Part shown: piece after piece, positions 40,527 through 52,995 of the stretch | How the letters are laid out: each line of letters starts with the position of its first letter | Position numbering within the stretch: position 1 is the stretch's first letter | Assembly: GCA_013398015.1 (NCBI GenBank) | Contig: VZRR01012727.1 | Location: forward strand, 2,099,231-2,163,230 | Origin: Oreocharis arfaki | Lineage: Eukaryota > Chordata > Aves > Passeriformes > Paramythiidae | Reading direction: 5' to 3' | Length of the DNA: 64,000 nucleotides | Notes under the pieces: generated by a model | The model's database searches: none | What the model was told of the DNA's origin: nothing | The model's input: only the letters and a program-made list of their open reading frames with translations | Translations under genes and position numbers: made by a program

Positions 40527-40589
40527 CACGTGGTAACGAGGCTGTGACAGAGCAGCACAGCCTGCCTCTGCACAGAGCCCATCGTTACC
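40527..40589. repeat. Nested inverted repeats, potential three-way junction, beside CACGTG E-box
   Basis: GGTAACGA (40532-40539) is exactly complementary in reverse to TCGTTACC (40582-40589). Inside that outer 8-bp stem, GGCTGTG (40540-40546) pairs with CACAGCC (40556-40562) around a 9-nt loop, and CTCTG (40566-40570) pairs with CAGAG (40573-40577). The last hairpin has only two loop bases, so its top pairs would open. A palindromic E-box CACGTG (40527-40532) overlaps the left arm by one base. It could be a structured RNA or a cruciform, but no family is recognised. Confidence 0.5.
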
Positions 40590-43500
40590 TGCACAGGCCT
40601 GAGCAAAACGAAAGCCTATTATGTTTTATGCCTTTCTCACCAAAACACTAGTAATTTGCACTTAACCTTAAAAAGTTTGATGCATCTTTGCTTGTTAAAT
40701 CAAAACCTGTTTATTAAGCAGTGTGTGTTTGATACGTGTCTGTCTCTAGATGCCTGGTTCTCATTGCTTCAGATATTTAATTCAAATGATCGGTCAATTC
40801 CCATGAATGATTTAAAGAATTTGATATAAGCTGAAATAAGTTAAATGCCTAATTTTAAGCATAGATAATTGAGTGACCCACTTCCTTTCTGCTTAAGACG
40901 TTCAAAGAGGCTTAATTTCAGTTTCTGATGGATGTGGTGCTGTTTTATCCAACTCTTTTAATCCAACCCTTATATAAACCCCACACTGGTGTATTTCTGA
41001 GCAGAGACAGAGACAGGCATTTCTGTGTGTATGCTCAGAGAGTGAATGTCATTTGGCAGCCTGAACACTTTGAATCAGACTTGGTAGTAATGTTCCTTAG
41101 GCCTGAAGGGGATCCTGCATCCTGCGGAGGGGTGCAGAGCAAACGTTCCTGTGCGCTGTCTGACAGAGGGTGATGGAGCTGGGATAAAGCAACTGCTCTA
41201 TTACTCCAGTCCACTCAGGCCTGGCTTTCAGTGTGGCAGTTTCCAGGCCCTAATCCTCTCAGTTCCCATATGAATTGCTGTAAAACTCAGGGGGTTTACA
41301 TTCAGACAGGAACTTTTTTATCACTATCTTAAAGAATTAGTCTTTCAGTGGTGCTGAAAAAGAACAGTAGTGCTGTGATCCTTGTCAGTAATGTTATGTG
41401 CTCTCCATGCTATCTCACAAGTTATGTAAGCCCAGGACCCCAGAAGGTCAGCTCGGAATCCAGACTTTTCCCAGTGTGAGAAGCTCTCTCCTTGGATTTC
41501 AGCTCCACTCACTCTAGAAATAAGGGCCAAATGCTAAGATTTGAGAGGGACTGGACTTGTACAACTGGAGCTGGGTGATGTATAATAGTCTGTGACTGCT
41601 TTCCAGTTCTACAGATTCTTGAGCTTTGATGGAAATAACTCTGGAGCACAGCTATAACTAGCATCAATCCAGTGTGGCTCAGTGCATTTTATAGGATTGC
41701 TTTATCAGAAGCTGTGCTATCCAGTATGTGGCTTACCCAAACAAGCTTTCCTACGAACACCAGAGTCCAAATTTATGGACCCTGTAAATCCAATGGATTT
41801 ACATCCCACATCATTAAACTCCTTCTGCCGTTATCTTTTGTTTTCTTTCACTTTCCCTGCTTCTTAGTCCCTGGTCCCTTGGCTATGCTGCCAGGTATCC
41901 CCACATCGCTTTGCCTTGATGGGCTGAAAACAATTCTGCAGAATTATTAGTGTATTTGGTAACTGAGAGTGTAATGTAAATGATAGTATAGGTTTTCATC
42001 TTAGAAAAATTAATGCAAATACCAAACAAACTGAAATAAACTAAAATTTCTTTCAGGTTTTTAATTGCCTTTTCCCAACAATCTTTGAGAGGGTTGTAGT
42101 GCATCCGGATCTTAAATTATAGCAACTCTGAGTAAATGAAATCAGAGTTGTGAAAGGTGAGAATGTTGGAAAACTAAGTAGCAAATAGTTCTCTGCAGCA
42201 CCTAACAGCAATGGTTGATTTAGAGAAAATGTTTATCTGCTTGCTGGGGGTTGTGTTAAACCACATAACTTCTCTTCCTTTATTGCAAGGAATGAGGAAC
42301 CTTTGATATAAAAGTGCTGATACTTTTTCAGCCTCAGTAAACTTTTACAAAGCTTTTGTAAGCTTCAATATAGCCATAAAGCAATGGAAGTTTATACCAT
42401 ACCCCAAGTTTGTATACTGTATCTCAGGTTCAAGTGATATTCTGGAAGCCCTCAAGGTTTTTCCAAAAATTGACTTGGGTTTCTTGTGCATGAGCACTTT
42501 TCCAATCTGCTTTACAGTAAACTCTTTGATTGCTGTGATTTTTTGTCTACCATGACTAAAATCATGTAAGTTATTTTTTTTCTTTCCTGTCTACGCCAAT
42601 TCATTTCATGTTTGAACCAAGATGCCACTTTTTCCAAAGGCTGTAGATTCTAGCAATGTCAGTTAAGACTGTAGGAGCAGCAAGAACAAGATCAGTTAAA
42701 TAATATAAGAAATAAATTTGGTCATAAACTTTTACAACAACAAAAAAAAAGACATTATCTTTATATGGAAAGGTTCTTCAGTACCACTATGCTAATAAAA
42801 TCACTTTATTCTTGTTTTCTTTCTTTCTCCCTTAAGGTCTTGTGATTACAATTTTATTCTCTAACACCTAAATTTAGTTCTGAATCAAGTACAGTAGCTC
42901 AATAGAACACCACACATTAAGATCCACATTGAATTTCACATGACAGGCTTTACATTTGCTGAAGGCTTGGGGGCTCTGGTTTTAACAGTCATCTCACATT
43001 TTGGTTGAACACAGTTTGATGCACGTCTATGAAATTTGTGTTTTGCTCACACAGGGGATGATTCAAGTCTACAGCTGTCGCAAACAGTATGTAGGACCTA
43101 ATTCATGAATAAGCTGTCAGTTACTATGATCCCAAAATAAAAACAAATTACAATCACAAGAGGAAATTGGTATGAAATGTAAGAGTGGAACAAAAAAATT
43201 AATCACATTAGCGTTAAATTTGGACACAGATTCACCTTAAAAATTAGTGTACCTACCTCTGCTTCAATTAGTATTATTGCAGTTGGATCTTTGTAAAGCA
43301 CATCTCACCTATGAATCTAGAATTTTGAACACATGAATAGTATTATTTACCCTTAAAAATACAATAATTCATTTAGAGTGCTGTTAAAATAGCTATGATG
43401 GTAAAAACAATGCGTTCACCTAGTCATGCTGCTGTCCCTGTATTTGTCAGCAGTCTACATGTAAGACAAGTACTAAAAAATACCTTGTAAGGAAGTTACC

Positions 43501-46500
43501 CTTCCATAGCTAAGATCAGAGCTCCTTGAGGACTTATACTCAACAATCCCTTCTGAAAGTGTCTGACGTTGTCTCCTAAGGCTGGGATAGAAACATCCGA
43601 CACAGAATGTACTTTGGAGCAGATTTAGTTATGTCACCCTTCTGTGTGCAGGACTCTTCCCATCTGGCCATAATACAGTGTTATTCATTTATTTACGGAA
43701 GTTTACTGATGTCACATTTCAGATGGTCAAGTGACATTTCTAGTCTTTCTCCAAGTGCGAAAATAAACATGAAGTGCCTATTTTGTGGAAGTGCTGATGC
43801 ACTGAAGTATTTTGAAAGCTATTATTTGATCCAATTGTATGTGTTAATACTCAGATAGTAGAAAAATCTTTTATGTATTATTCAGATAAATATGAACCAG
43901 AGTTAAATATATATGTGTGATATACATTTATAGCTAATTAAGCTGGTAGTTGGTGAAGAGTAAAAACTAATAATGATTTGACTCCAGAAAAATGTTGTAC
44001 AGGATTAGACAGCCATTATTTTTACTGAAGTAAATGAACTTCAGAAAATACCGCAAGAAGCCTATTTATTTAGTAGTAGTGTCTATGATCGTGGATTCTT
44101 TAGCTCTATTATTGCAAAAATTGTCCCCTAAAAGACTATTTCCATTCATCTCATCTTGTATGTTCATTTTCACTTGGGCTTCTCTGGCAGGGTACTTTTG
44201 GCTGTTTGTGTGAACGTCATTATGCTTTATTTCTAAATCGTAATTTCTAATCTAGGTTCAGAGCATCAACATGAATGCAATTCCCCTGTTTTTCTTCTCT
44301 CTGTGTCACTTGAATAACGATCTGCACCCTTAGCTCATTCTTTGAGAAAAAACTTTCCATGAAAGCCTCTTCAGCCAGAGCTTCAGAGGTACAAAGGTGG
44401 TTCCTCACCATGAGTTCACCTTTCTCCCTTATGCTCAGAGTTTGTTTGACAACCCAGTGGGACTGAGAGTATGCATGTGGTGACACATGTGCCTAGGTTG
44501 CTGCAGGCTCAGATCTCAGGGGACGTGTGTGCCCCAGTTTATACCAACTGTTGGGTAAGAACAGTTAAATACTAATCTGATCATTATTAGCACAACATAA
44601 GAGTGACAGTGCAAAGCTAGTCTGGCTGGTAGAAACAGGTGCAGTTCATAATCGTCTATTTTTTTGTATGGGAAAGCTCCATCTGCAGCCATTCCTGAAT
44701 GTCACATGTTGTACAGGATTATTGTGTGGCACAGTTATTTAAAACCATAAATTACTGCATTTAAAATGAAACTAAATTGGAACAAGCTTGGAAATGAATA
44801 TTTCCATGTGAAGTACCTGTCACCACGTGATACCAACATAGTTTTTGTTGAAGACCACTAGCACGCAACCTGTATGCCTTGAAACATACATGGAACAGGA
44901 ACTTTGGAAAATGGAATATCATTGCTACAAACAAGACCGAGGAAATGTTTGAGGCAATTAAAGCTGCACCACATAACAGTTAATTCGTGTATGTAACGTC
45001 ACTTCTGTCTCTGTGTACAGATCCCTCAAGTGCTCTTATCTAGTTTTCTCCAAGCTTGTTCTGACAAGTTTGAATAGTGGTGGTTTGTTCTGAAGCAGTC
45101 AGTCCTTCTAACAATGCAAAGAATGAATCTTTTGTCGGTGCATACCAAGTGCAACAAAGGCACAGTTCTGCACAGCCTGATTCGGTGGCTGTTTTTCAGC
45201 AGAACTGATGACTACATTTCCAAGTTGTGAAAATTTAACACTGCTGGCATGGCTGGAGATTTATTTTTTCTCATGTGCTCAGTGACAAATAAGCTCACAG
45301 TTTAAATTGTTGCTATTTTAGAAGAGCTCATTTTTTAATTATAGTTGTTAGATTTTAAAGACTTCATGCCTTATTTTATGGATATACGTAGTCATGCTTG
45401 GTTTTATTTGGCATTGAGGGGAATGTCATACCATTTTCTGAAATGTCTTGAAATATTTAAAAAACACTTCTGGCCATAGTTTATTCTTAATTCTCGAAAC
45501 CTTTAATTTATATTTTTGTATTCAAAGAGAGAATCCCAGGGAAGTGACAGTTGATTATAGTAATAGTTATCGAGATTTATTTTGGTTTATTTCATTTTAA
45601 TCAGCTTTAGCATAATACTTGCTTACTTTTTTAAAGTTACACAGATGCTTATTTTATATATAAACAGAAATTGTAGGTTTTGATTCTTTAGATTCCTATT
45701 TTCCCAATACGTGTTTCTACATCAGAAATTAACCATACCTCACTTATTATGAAGCGTTGAGTGGTTTTACTTACAGATGTATGAAATTTTCTCTGTCCCT
45801 GGAAGTCTCCAACCCTTCTGAAAGATCTTGCTGTAGCTCTTGAAAGACTATTGCCTATAAAAATCATATTATGGGCTGTAAAGAAGTATAACTTGAAGAG
45901 ACATGAAATGAACTGTGAAACTTTCATTACATCTAATCTATCAGACATAGGCTTACAAAGACCAAACTTTATTGATAATTTGCAGATGAAAACCACCAAG
46001 GAACCTGAATAGAAAGATGGACTCCTAAACTTGTGACTGTAGGTATAGAGTGGATTCCAGGTAGAGAATGATAAGCTTGCAGTAAGGATAACAGGTTTAG
46101 TTTAGTTTATTTGGGTTGGTTTGGGGGTTTTTTATGAGATTTGTTTTGGAGTCAGAGGATACATCTCTGCTCACATTCTCTAGAATTATGTCTCCACTTT
46201 GTACTGGTGTCAGTGATTCAGCAGTGACTGCAATGAGCTGATGCTGAAAGATGTTCCAGGAGTATTCGGTTTCCCTTCCCACCGAGTACCAGAAAAGACC
46301 ATTGTGGCTTCCAGTGCCTACATCCTGTGCACGTTTCTGAAGAGAGAGTGTGCTGTATTACCTATGCACCAGCAAACATGTAATCATTTCAATCATCTTT
46401 GCTCTGTTACTGTAGTTGTTGTCCCCAGAGTGATCTATTTGATATTAGTCCTCAAGTACTGAGCTTTATATTTCTTCTATTTTATTCCAGAATTGGCTGG

Positions 46501-48237
46501 AAAAATTAAAATTATGTTGGAATATCTCCAAACTTTTCCAGTACATCAGAAAACGATAACAATAAAAATTAATGCAGATCTTGTAAGTAGCATAATCTCC
46601 AAGTTCCTTTAGTTTTAGCATCAATATTTCAGATCAAGTGGATTTGAAGCTAATTCTTCCCTCTGGTGAATGGGAATGTCATGAATGGACAAAATTAAAA
46701 GACTCAGAGCTATCTCTTCCACAATCTGCTTCTTGAAATACTGTCTTTGAAACTTTGAATGTGACCTTCACAACTAAGGGAATTAGAAGCTTCAGGTCTT
46801 TACCTGAAATTTCAATTTTGGTTTATCAAAGGCTTTTCTATGAACTAGCTTAATTTAAACTTCTTCCTAAGAGAGATTTCTGCCAGTATTTTCATTCTTC
46901 TCTCCTATGGAGTTGCATGCTGAGTCAAGAAGGTCCTTGTGAGATTAGTGACCTCTTGGTGAGTCCAGGTACAGTACAAAGGTTTTCAGTCAGCTTATCA
47001 AAGGTATCAGTCTCACAGTTGCATTTCATTGCTTTCATGTAAAGACCCTGCCATAGCCCAGTGCTGAAGTGGCTGGGCAGATGCTTGGGAGCAAAAACCG
47101 TGGAGATTGGTGTGCAGGCTTCTAGAGGCTGCAGACTTTGAACAGAGATGAAAAAAGGGGAGCATGGGCAGCCTGTGAATTTTCTGAAGCTTGATTTTAT
47201 ACATGTACCAGTTTCCTGTTAATGGCAGGGGTTGAGGAGAGTGTGTTAAAGCAGTGCTGTAGTACCTTTTCCCAGGCATATGGTGAGTAACTTCCAAATG
47301 GATGTAAATGACCTATTCTTTCCTTTGATGTGACTTCACTGAACACAAAGCACAGATAAAAGGTTCTCTACAGTTTATTATAAAATTACTAGGCAGAATT
47401 GGAAACCCTCAGGACATACTCATATCCTTTAAAATTTGCCAATGTGTTCAACTGTTCCTGATTCCCTTTGCAATAGTGTTTGTTACAAGCAAGTCGAGGG
47501 CCTCCCTTCTCTTGCATGACAAAAGTGCTTCTCTGCAAGCATCATAAAACTGCAGGTCAGCAGGATTTCATTCTCTGGTTTGTTGCTTTTAGGTGAACCC
47601 AAAGCATGCTCCTTTTTGCTAAATTGTTTTTCTTCTTTGTGTTCTCTCTCTGATTCTCATATCTACTTTACTGAACTACTTCAGGTCAATACTGAGTTTT
47701 GTGGCTGGTCAGATACTGATGAAATGTTAGTTTAAGCATATTTTCAGAGCATATTTCTTGTGGGAAAAGTTCATTCATAGTTACAGAAGGTGTATTTAGT
47801 GAAACTGGACAGAGAAATTCTTAACATGTCTAGACAACCAGAAAATTTCCTAAAGAGAAGAAGAGAATAGACCACTGATTTTCTGTAGCAAATTTAGTAG
47901 CAAACACCAAGTCCTTCTCTCATCAAGTTAAAATGAGATCATAGCATTTATTGCATTTCCATTTATTCAAAACTGTCTTCACAGGGTGAACACAACAGAG
48001 CTTTCTGAAAAATGCTTTATCATTAACCAACAGCATTTAGTAAACAAGATGTATTGTCTGGAATATCAAAGGCAGAGACACATTGTCCCACTTGGAAGCG
48101 TATGCACAGATGCCACCGCTGTGAAATGTAGTTACATGCACAAAGCGTGTGAGGAGGAGTGGAGAAGACACCTATTTAGCCCTCTTCCTGGGCATGCAGG
48201 TTCAAGTCAAACTGCTGCATCAACCTGCTGGAAATCA
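40590..48237. other. Unique AT-rich non-coding DNA
   Basis: No gene or transposon recognised. Contains a short G/T-rich run at about 46096-46130 and AT-rich microsatellite-like bits near 43905-43930. Small frames show no known motif. Confidence 0.65.
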
Positions 48238-48898
48238 GATCTGTGGAGAAGGCCCTGGGGGTCCTGGTGGACAACAAGCTGTCCTTGAGCCAGCAGTGTG
48301 TCCCTGTGGCCAAGCAGGCCAATGGGATCCTGGGGTGCATTAGGAAGAGCACTGACATCACACAGGAGGTGGTCCTGCCCCTCTGCTCAGCCCTGGTGAG
48401 GCACATCTGGAGTGCTGTGTCCAGTTCTGGGCTCCTCAGCACATGAGACAGGGAGCTCTTGGAGGGGGTCCTGCAGAGGGTGACAAAGCTGACTGGGGAT
48501 TGGAGCATCTCTGTTACAAGGAAAGGCTGAGGGGGCTGGGGCTGTCCAGCCTTGAGAAGAGAGGACTGAGAGGGGTCTGTCAGTGCCTGCAGGGAGGGCT
48601 CAGAGCATGGGCCGGGCTCTGCTTGGTGCTGCTGGGCAGTGGGACAGGAGGCAGTGGGCAGGAGCTGAGGCACAGGAAGTTCCACCTGAACACGAGGAAG
48701 AACTTTACTGTGTGGGTGACCTTGTAAAGGAACAGGTTGCTCAGAGAGGATGTGGAGTCTCCCTCACCAGAGAGGTTCCAGGACTGTGGCTGCAATCCTG
48801 TGCTGTGTGCTCTGGGATGACCCTGCTTGAGCAGGAGGTGGGACTGGATGATCCACTGTGCTCCCTTCCAACCTGCCCCATTCTGTGATTCTGTGATA
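48238..48898 (+). mobile_element. 5'-truncated CR1 LINE with dead ORF2 C-terminus
   Basis: CR1 is a non-LTR retrotransposon whose ORF2 encodes endonuclease and reverse transcriptase. Only the last ~660 bp remains. The first frame reads KALGVLVDNKLSLSQQC and ANGILGCIRKS, the conserved region after the RT core, up to TGA at 48444-48446. A one-base deletion near 48402 moves the reading to a second frame, where HLECCVQFWAPQ, EHLCYKERLRGLGLSSLEKR and HRKFHLNTRKNF continue the CR1 C-terminus until TAA at 48725-48727. The 3' UTR ends with two ATTCTGTG octamers and ATA (48880-48898), the diagnostic CR1 tail. Truncation, frameshift and early stop make it inactive. The left edge is approximate. Confidence 0.93.
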
Positions 48899-51800
48899 CT
48901 GGGTGTATGTTGGCAGCGTGTTTCTCCTGAGGTGTCTGTGTACCTAGACAAGGGTCCACATTTCTGATACATAAATGATGAAAACCTACTGTAATTAGTA
49001 GACAGTGTTATGAAATAAATAAAAAACCATGTTTTTTTCTTCAGACTTGCTAATTACTGGAATTAATCCTGGGATTTGATTATTTTTGTTTAACCTTGAT
49101 GAACACTCTATTTAGACTAAGCTGAACTGAAATGTTTTACCTACCTTGCCCCTGTTAGTTTATCAGATTGCACGACCACTAAAGGGAAAGTTAAATTTGA
49201 GAGATGATGGAATTATTCAGCTACTTACAAGGCTGTTTGACACAGTGGTTGCAAGGTTTTACAACATCTTTTATTTGAATGACAGTTTATATGCAATCTG
49301 ACAAAGCATAGAAAGTGAGAACATGGACATTTATCTAAATATGGTTAATAATACTCTTGTGCAATGTAAACACATCATATGGCCATCCTTTTAGTTAAAG
49401 TGACCATTGCAAATTCCTCAGTCCTATATTCTATTTCTCACTTAAAAAGGCATCTGTCATTTTCATCTCACTACAAAATCCACGATTCTCAATCATTTTT
49501 CTATCCTGCAAGCATAGTTCATATGTGTTGACTGGTTAAGGAATGACATGTTGCAGGATGCATGATGTTTCAGTTAAATAATGTGAGCACATTAATTATC
49601 TACAAGAACAGTCTAAACTGGAGTGTGTGGCTGCTAAGATTTCATCTTGGTTTCCTATTTGTTTCTTTGATTTTTTTTTTAGCATTTAATTGATTCTTGC
49701 ATTTTCTTTTAGTAAGAAACAGTGAAATTTGTTTGCAGCAAGTCAATTGTTTTTAATATGGAGAATATTTTCTTAATGGAACAGAAATTTTATTATGAAA
49801 ATGCAGACTCTTTCTTTGTGGTTGTGGCTAAGACATTTGATTTCAATAAGGAAAACTTCACAGTTATTTTTCTAATGCAGGGTTATTCCTGGTCATGTTT
49901 TTAATTGCAGGGATTCTAGTAGACAATTTATGTAGGCTGCTATGTTTTGTTCCTCCATTGAGAATGGTAAATGCAATGTAAGAACAGATATTTGAAGGAA
50001 GTCTCTAGCCAAGAACAAGATAAGGCTATTGTCATTTAGGTCCTTTATTCTGTGATAAAGTTTTAATCCATTCCAGAAGGACTTAGTCGTGTCTTAAAGA
50101 AGCAGTTGTCTATGGGAATGGGTCTGTTTCTGGTGGCATTTGGGGCCTCTCTGAGCTACAAGCAAATATGAGGAATTTCTTGTCATGCCGGTATGAAGAC
50201 CAAGAGCTGTTGCAGAGGGCTGTCCTGTTCTTTGGCATTCTCAGCAACCACTTCATAGGCTCAGTCACCAAAGGAGGAAGGCAGGGAGCTGTTTCAGTCC
50301 CAACAGGAGAACTGCTAGATGAGGATCAGGTTGATAACTTAAACTAGTTCTACTGGCCCAAGAAAGTGGGGAAACATACCCTAAGAGACAGAGATGATGA
50401 CTACGTAGAGTGATAACAAGACAACCAAAATACTGATTCAAAAAGATGGGTGCTCCTTCCGAGACCTGACCATCTCCTGAGAGCTGCATCGCCAGTACTT
50501 CCCATCTGTGTCTGGATGTGCTGCAGGGCAGGGAGGGGCTCTGCTGTACAGCCAGGGCACATCTTGACTCCCGTGCAACTGCACAGCAAGCCCAACTGCT
50601 CACTGACCACAGATACCTCTGGAAAATTTTCAGTTTACACTGTGTTTGGTATGGGAATTGCCCAAGAAATAACACCGAAGCACCACTGTGTGTGCACAGG
50701 CACAGGATTTAGCTTCAAGGTCTTAATAGGGCTCTACATCCAAAAATCCTCCTGAAAGCACACAGGAATTTTCCTTCCTCCAGTGGCTGCAGAAATAACG
50801 TCCTGTCACCATGCCATCTACCAGCAGGGAAGCTTCTGTGTGTTCACACTTCAGATCCTCCTCCAGCTCTGCCTGCCTATTTTGACTTCTATAAGGCAGT
50901 GGTATCAAGGTGATAACTGATATTTCCAGTCAAGCAACAACCCTGAGCATATCAGCCCTCCCTAAAACACCCCTCTGGCAACTGGCCTCAGCCACTCTGG
51001 CACAGCAACAAGGGCTTGAGCGAACCTGAGCCCACGTGCCTTCTGTCTCCCTGACACTGGAGACAGACCCACAGGAATCTCTCTGCACACCACCTCATGT
51101 TTTGTCTGATTTCATTCTTACACCTGCTGATATTTTTATCGGATTAATGGAGTCTTTACATAAGCTTCATGGAAGCTCCAGTCCTTATAAAATATTGCAG
51201 TAGAAACCAGAGATAAAGGAGATGTTGCTATTGGGGTTATGCACAACCTCTCTTTTCTGTTCGTGATTTTAAAAGGTATTTGCCCTTAGAAAAAAGAAGG
51301 CTTCAATTTTGACTTACAAAGGGATCAGTGTGGAAAAACTCACCTTTTCCTTCAAAATGAGAGGTGAGAAAGCCTTTTCCTTGCTCTATTTTTGGGGAAT
51401 CTTGGTACTTTATTTCAGTCCACAACTGACTACACAAGGACACAGCACAGAAGGAAGGATACCTTTCAGCAGTTTCTCTGTTGGCAGTTTGGGCGCAAGT
51501 TTGCTTATAGCGTAATAAAACACATCTTGCCTCAAGACAGGTCATGTTAAACGTTGGAAAGAATTCAGATTTTTGACAGATAATTCCATTTTGCAAAGTT
51601 TCATACAGAAAACTGTATCGGAAATTTTACATGGGTGGATCTCTGGCTATTATTTATTTGTGTTTGGTTCAAAGATTGTCATGGGTAAGTGAGAGGGGTA
51701 TTTAGCAAGATGCTGTTGACAATAACACAGGCACTATGGTGACTTTGTCTATGCTTGGGGAATGCAAATTCCATGGATAGATTTCTGCTGTTCTATCCAT

Positions 51801-52269
51801 TTTTATGACATGCTGTCATCACAAAATACCGTACTGCTGCATCGTGTTCAGACATCAGAGTCACAGGAACTTTGCAGCTTCACCTCTGGTTTCAGTGTGT
51901 TGTTCAACAACTTTGTAGCTTTGAGACCCCTTATGAATGTATCAGCCCAATTGTGCAAGAAACTTTTAAGTACCTTTTAGGTGGTTTCATTGTCCTTTAG
52001 CAAATACAGCAAATTAAATCCAAAGACACCGATAATGGATACAACAATTGAAATGTAAAGGCCCTGAAGAGCTCCTAGCTAGTGCTGATGGTACGAAGTT
52101 CACACCACTGGTACTCAATGTAAAGTGTCCTGGGGTGTAATAAGGAACTGCCGGCGGCGTTTGGGGGTGGCAGATACTCAATTGTTTGAAATGAAATGTG
52201 TTTACTTACAGAGAAGGAGGAGAAAAAAATTCTGACATCTGCTACGTTTCTACGGATTTTATACAGAGT
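48899..52269. other. Unique non-coding DNA
   Basis: No supported gene. The region around 50.1-51.1 kb is somewhat less AT-rich than its surroundings, but I recognise no repeat or domain in it. Frames of up to 136 codons near 50265-50755 lie on both strands and contradict one another. Confidence 0.6.
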
Positions 52270-52406
52270 ACAGAATCACAGAATCAGCTAGGCTGGAAAA
52301 GACCTTTGAGATCATGGAGCCCTACCTGTGACCCCACACCAGCTTGTCAACCAGACCAAGGCATTGAGTGCCACCTCCTAAATCTTTCCTTAAACACCTC
52401 CAGGGG
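52270..52406 (-). mobile_element. CR1 fragment, 3' part (left piece of a split copy)
   Basis: Read on the minus strand, this is a CR1 3' end. On + it begins with CAGAATCACAGAATCA, the complement of the ATTCTGTG octamer tail, followed by GGCTGGAAAAGACCTTTGAG and a CTTTCCTTAAACACCTCCAG segment. Homology stops abruptly at the LTR boundary and resumes at 52902, so this and the right-hand piece are one copy interrupted by an insertion. Confidence 0.88.
52401..52406. repeat. Target-site duplication, left copy
   Basis: CAGGGG directly precedes the LTR and is repeated exactly at 52902-52907. It derives from the CR1 target sequence. Confidence 0.85.
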
Positions 52407-52901
52407 TGTGGCACTGTACCCCCTCTTACTGATTGCTTCCAGCCCTCTCCCTGGGGTCTCCCTCCTTCCCCTGCCCCTAGTCCTGGCCACTCCTCGAGTT
52501 CTCCCTATTGGTTCCTGTATCCCAACTCCGCCCATGTACCACCCCTGTGCCCTGAAACCATTTGCCCATGTGCTCTCCCTGCCCCCCTGGTACCCGGGTA
52601 AACTGAGGCTCCAGGCCATGTGACTCTCCCTGTCTCTTCTGCCTCTGGGAGTAGCCTGCCAACAGCTCCTCTCCTCTGCCTTTGGGGAGGCAGCATGGAA
52701 TAAAGACCTTTGCAGTGCCATGAGGAGAGCCTTCTCACCTCCTTTGCCATCACTGCAGTTGCAGGCTGGCAGCCGGAGCAGCGGTGCGGGGAGTCCGAGA
52801 TGGACTGCAGGAGGGCAGAGAATCCCTGCCTTGTCCCAAGAAGCCCCCGCTGCGCTCCCAGGGAAAGCTGCAGCAGCTAAGCAACACCCAGCACTGCAAC
52901 A
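52407..52901 (+). mobile_element. Solo LTR of a class II (ERVK-like) endogenous retrovirus
   Basis: A 495-bp segment is bounded by TGTGGCACTG and CACTGCAACA, an inverted terminal pair with two mismatches that begins TG and ends CA as LTRs do. It is flanked by the exact 6-bp direct repeat CAGGGG (52401-52406 and 52902-52907), and it interrupts a CR1 copy whose halves rejoin in register when it is removed. AATAAA lies at 52699-52704, giving + orientation and a probable U3/R to U5 division shortly after. No internal viral sequence, primer-binding site or second LTR is present, so this is the product of LTR-LTR recombination. A 6-bp duplication is typical of class II (beta/alpha-like) retroviruses; the exact family is not determined. 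The long minus-strand frame across it is fortuitous. Confidence 0.85.
52699..52704 (+). terminator. LTR polyadenylation signal AATAAA
   Basis: Canonical hexamer about 290 bp into the LTR. It supports + orientation of the LTR and marks the end of U3 or the R region. Activity cannot be judged. Confidence 0.6.
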
Positions 52902-52907
52902 CAGGGG
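52902..52907. repeat. Target-site duplication, right copy
   Basis: CAGGGG directly follows the LTR and is identical to the copy at 52401-52406. It continues into CAGTGACTCCACTGCCTCCC of the interrupted CR1. Confidence 0.85.
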
Positions 52908-52995
52908 CAGTGACTCCACTGCCTCCCTGGGTAGCCCTTTCCAATGCCCAGTCACCCTTTCCATGAAAAACTTCTTCCTAATGTCCAACCCAAAT
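52902..52995 (-). mobile_element. CR1 fragment (right piece of the split copy)
   Basis: GTGACTCCACTGCCTCCC, TTTCCAATGCCCAGTCACCC, CTTCTTCCTAATGTCCAACC continue the minus-strand CR1 interrupted at 52406. On the minus strand the part near 52970-52990 encodes an HxxK-NFF-like end of ORF2. Homology fades after about 52995, which is the 5' truncation point. With the LTR removed, the copy is only about 225 bp. Confidence 0.88.

Noticed and set aside
48176..48685. 169-codon minus-strand frame
   Set aside because: It is the antisense shadow of the + strand CR1 ORF2 remnant.
52347..52988. 213-codon minus-strand frame, the longest in the window
   Set aside because: It spans the LTR and both CR1 pieces antisense to the LTR. 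Most of it is translated LTR sequence with no domain. Only its N-terminal few codons fall in the CR1 ORF2 end.
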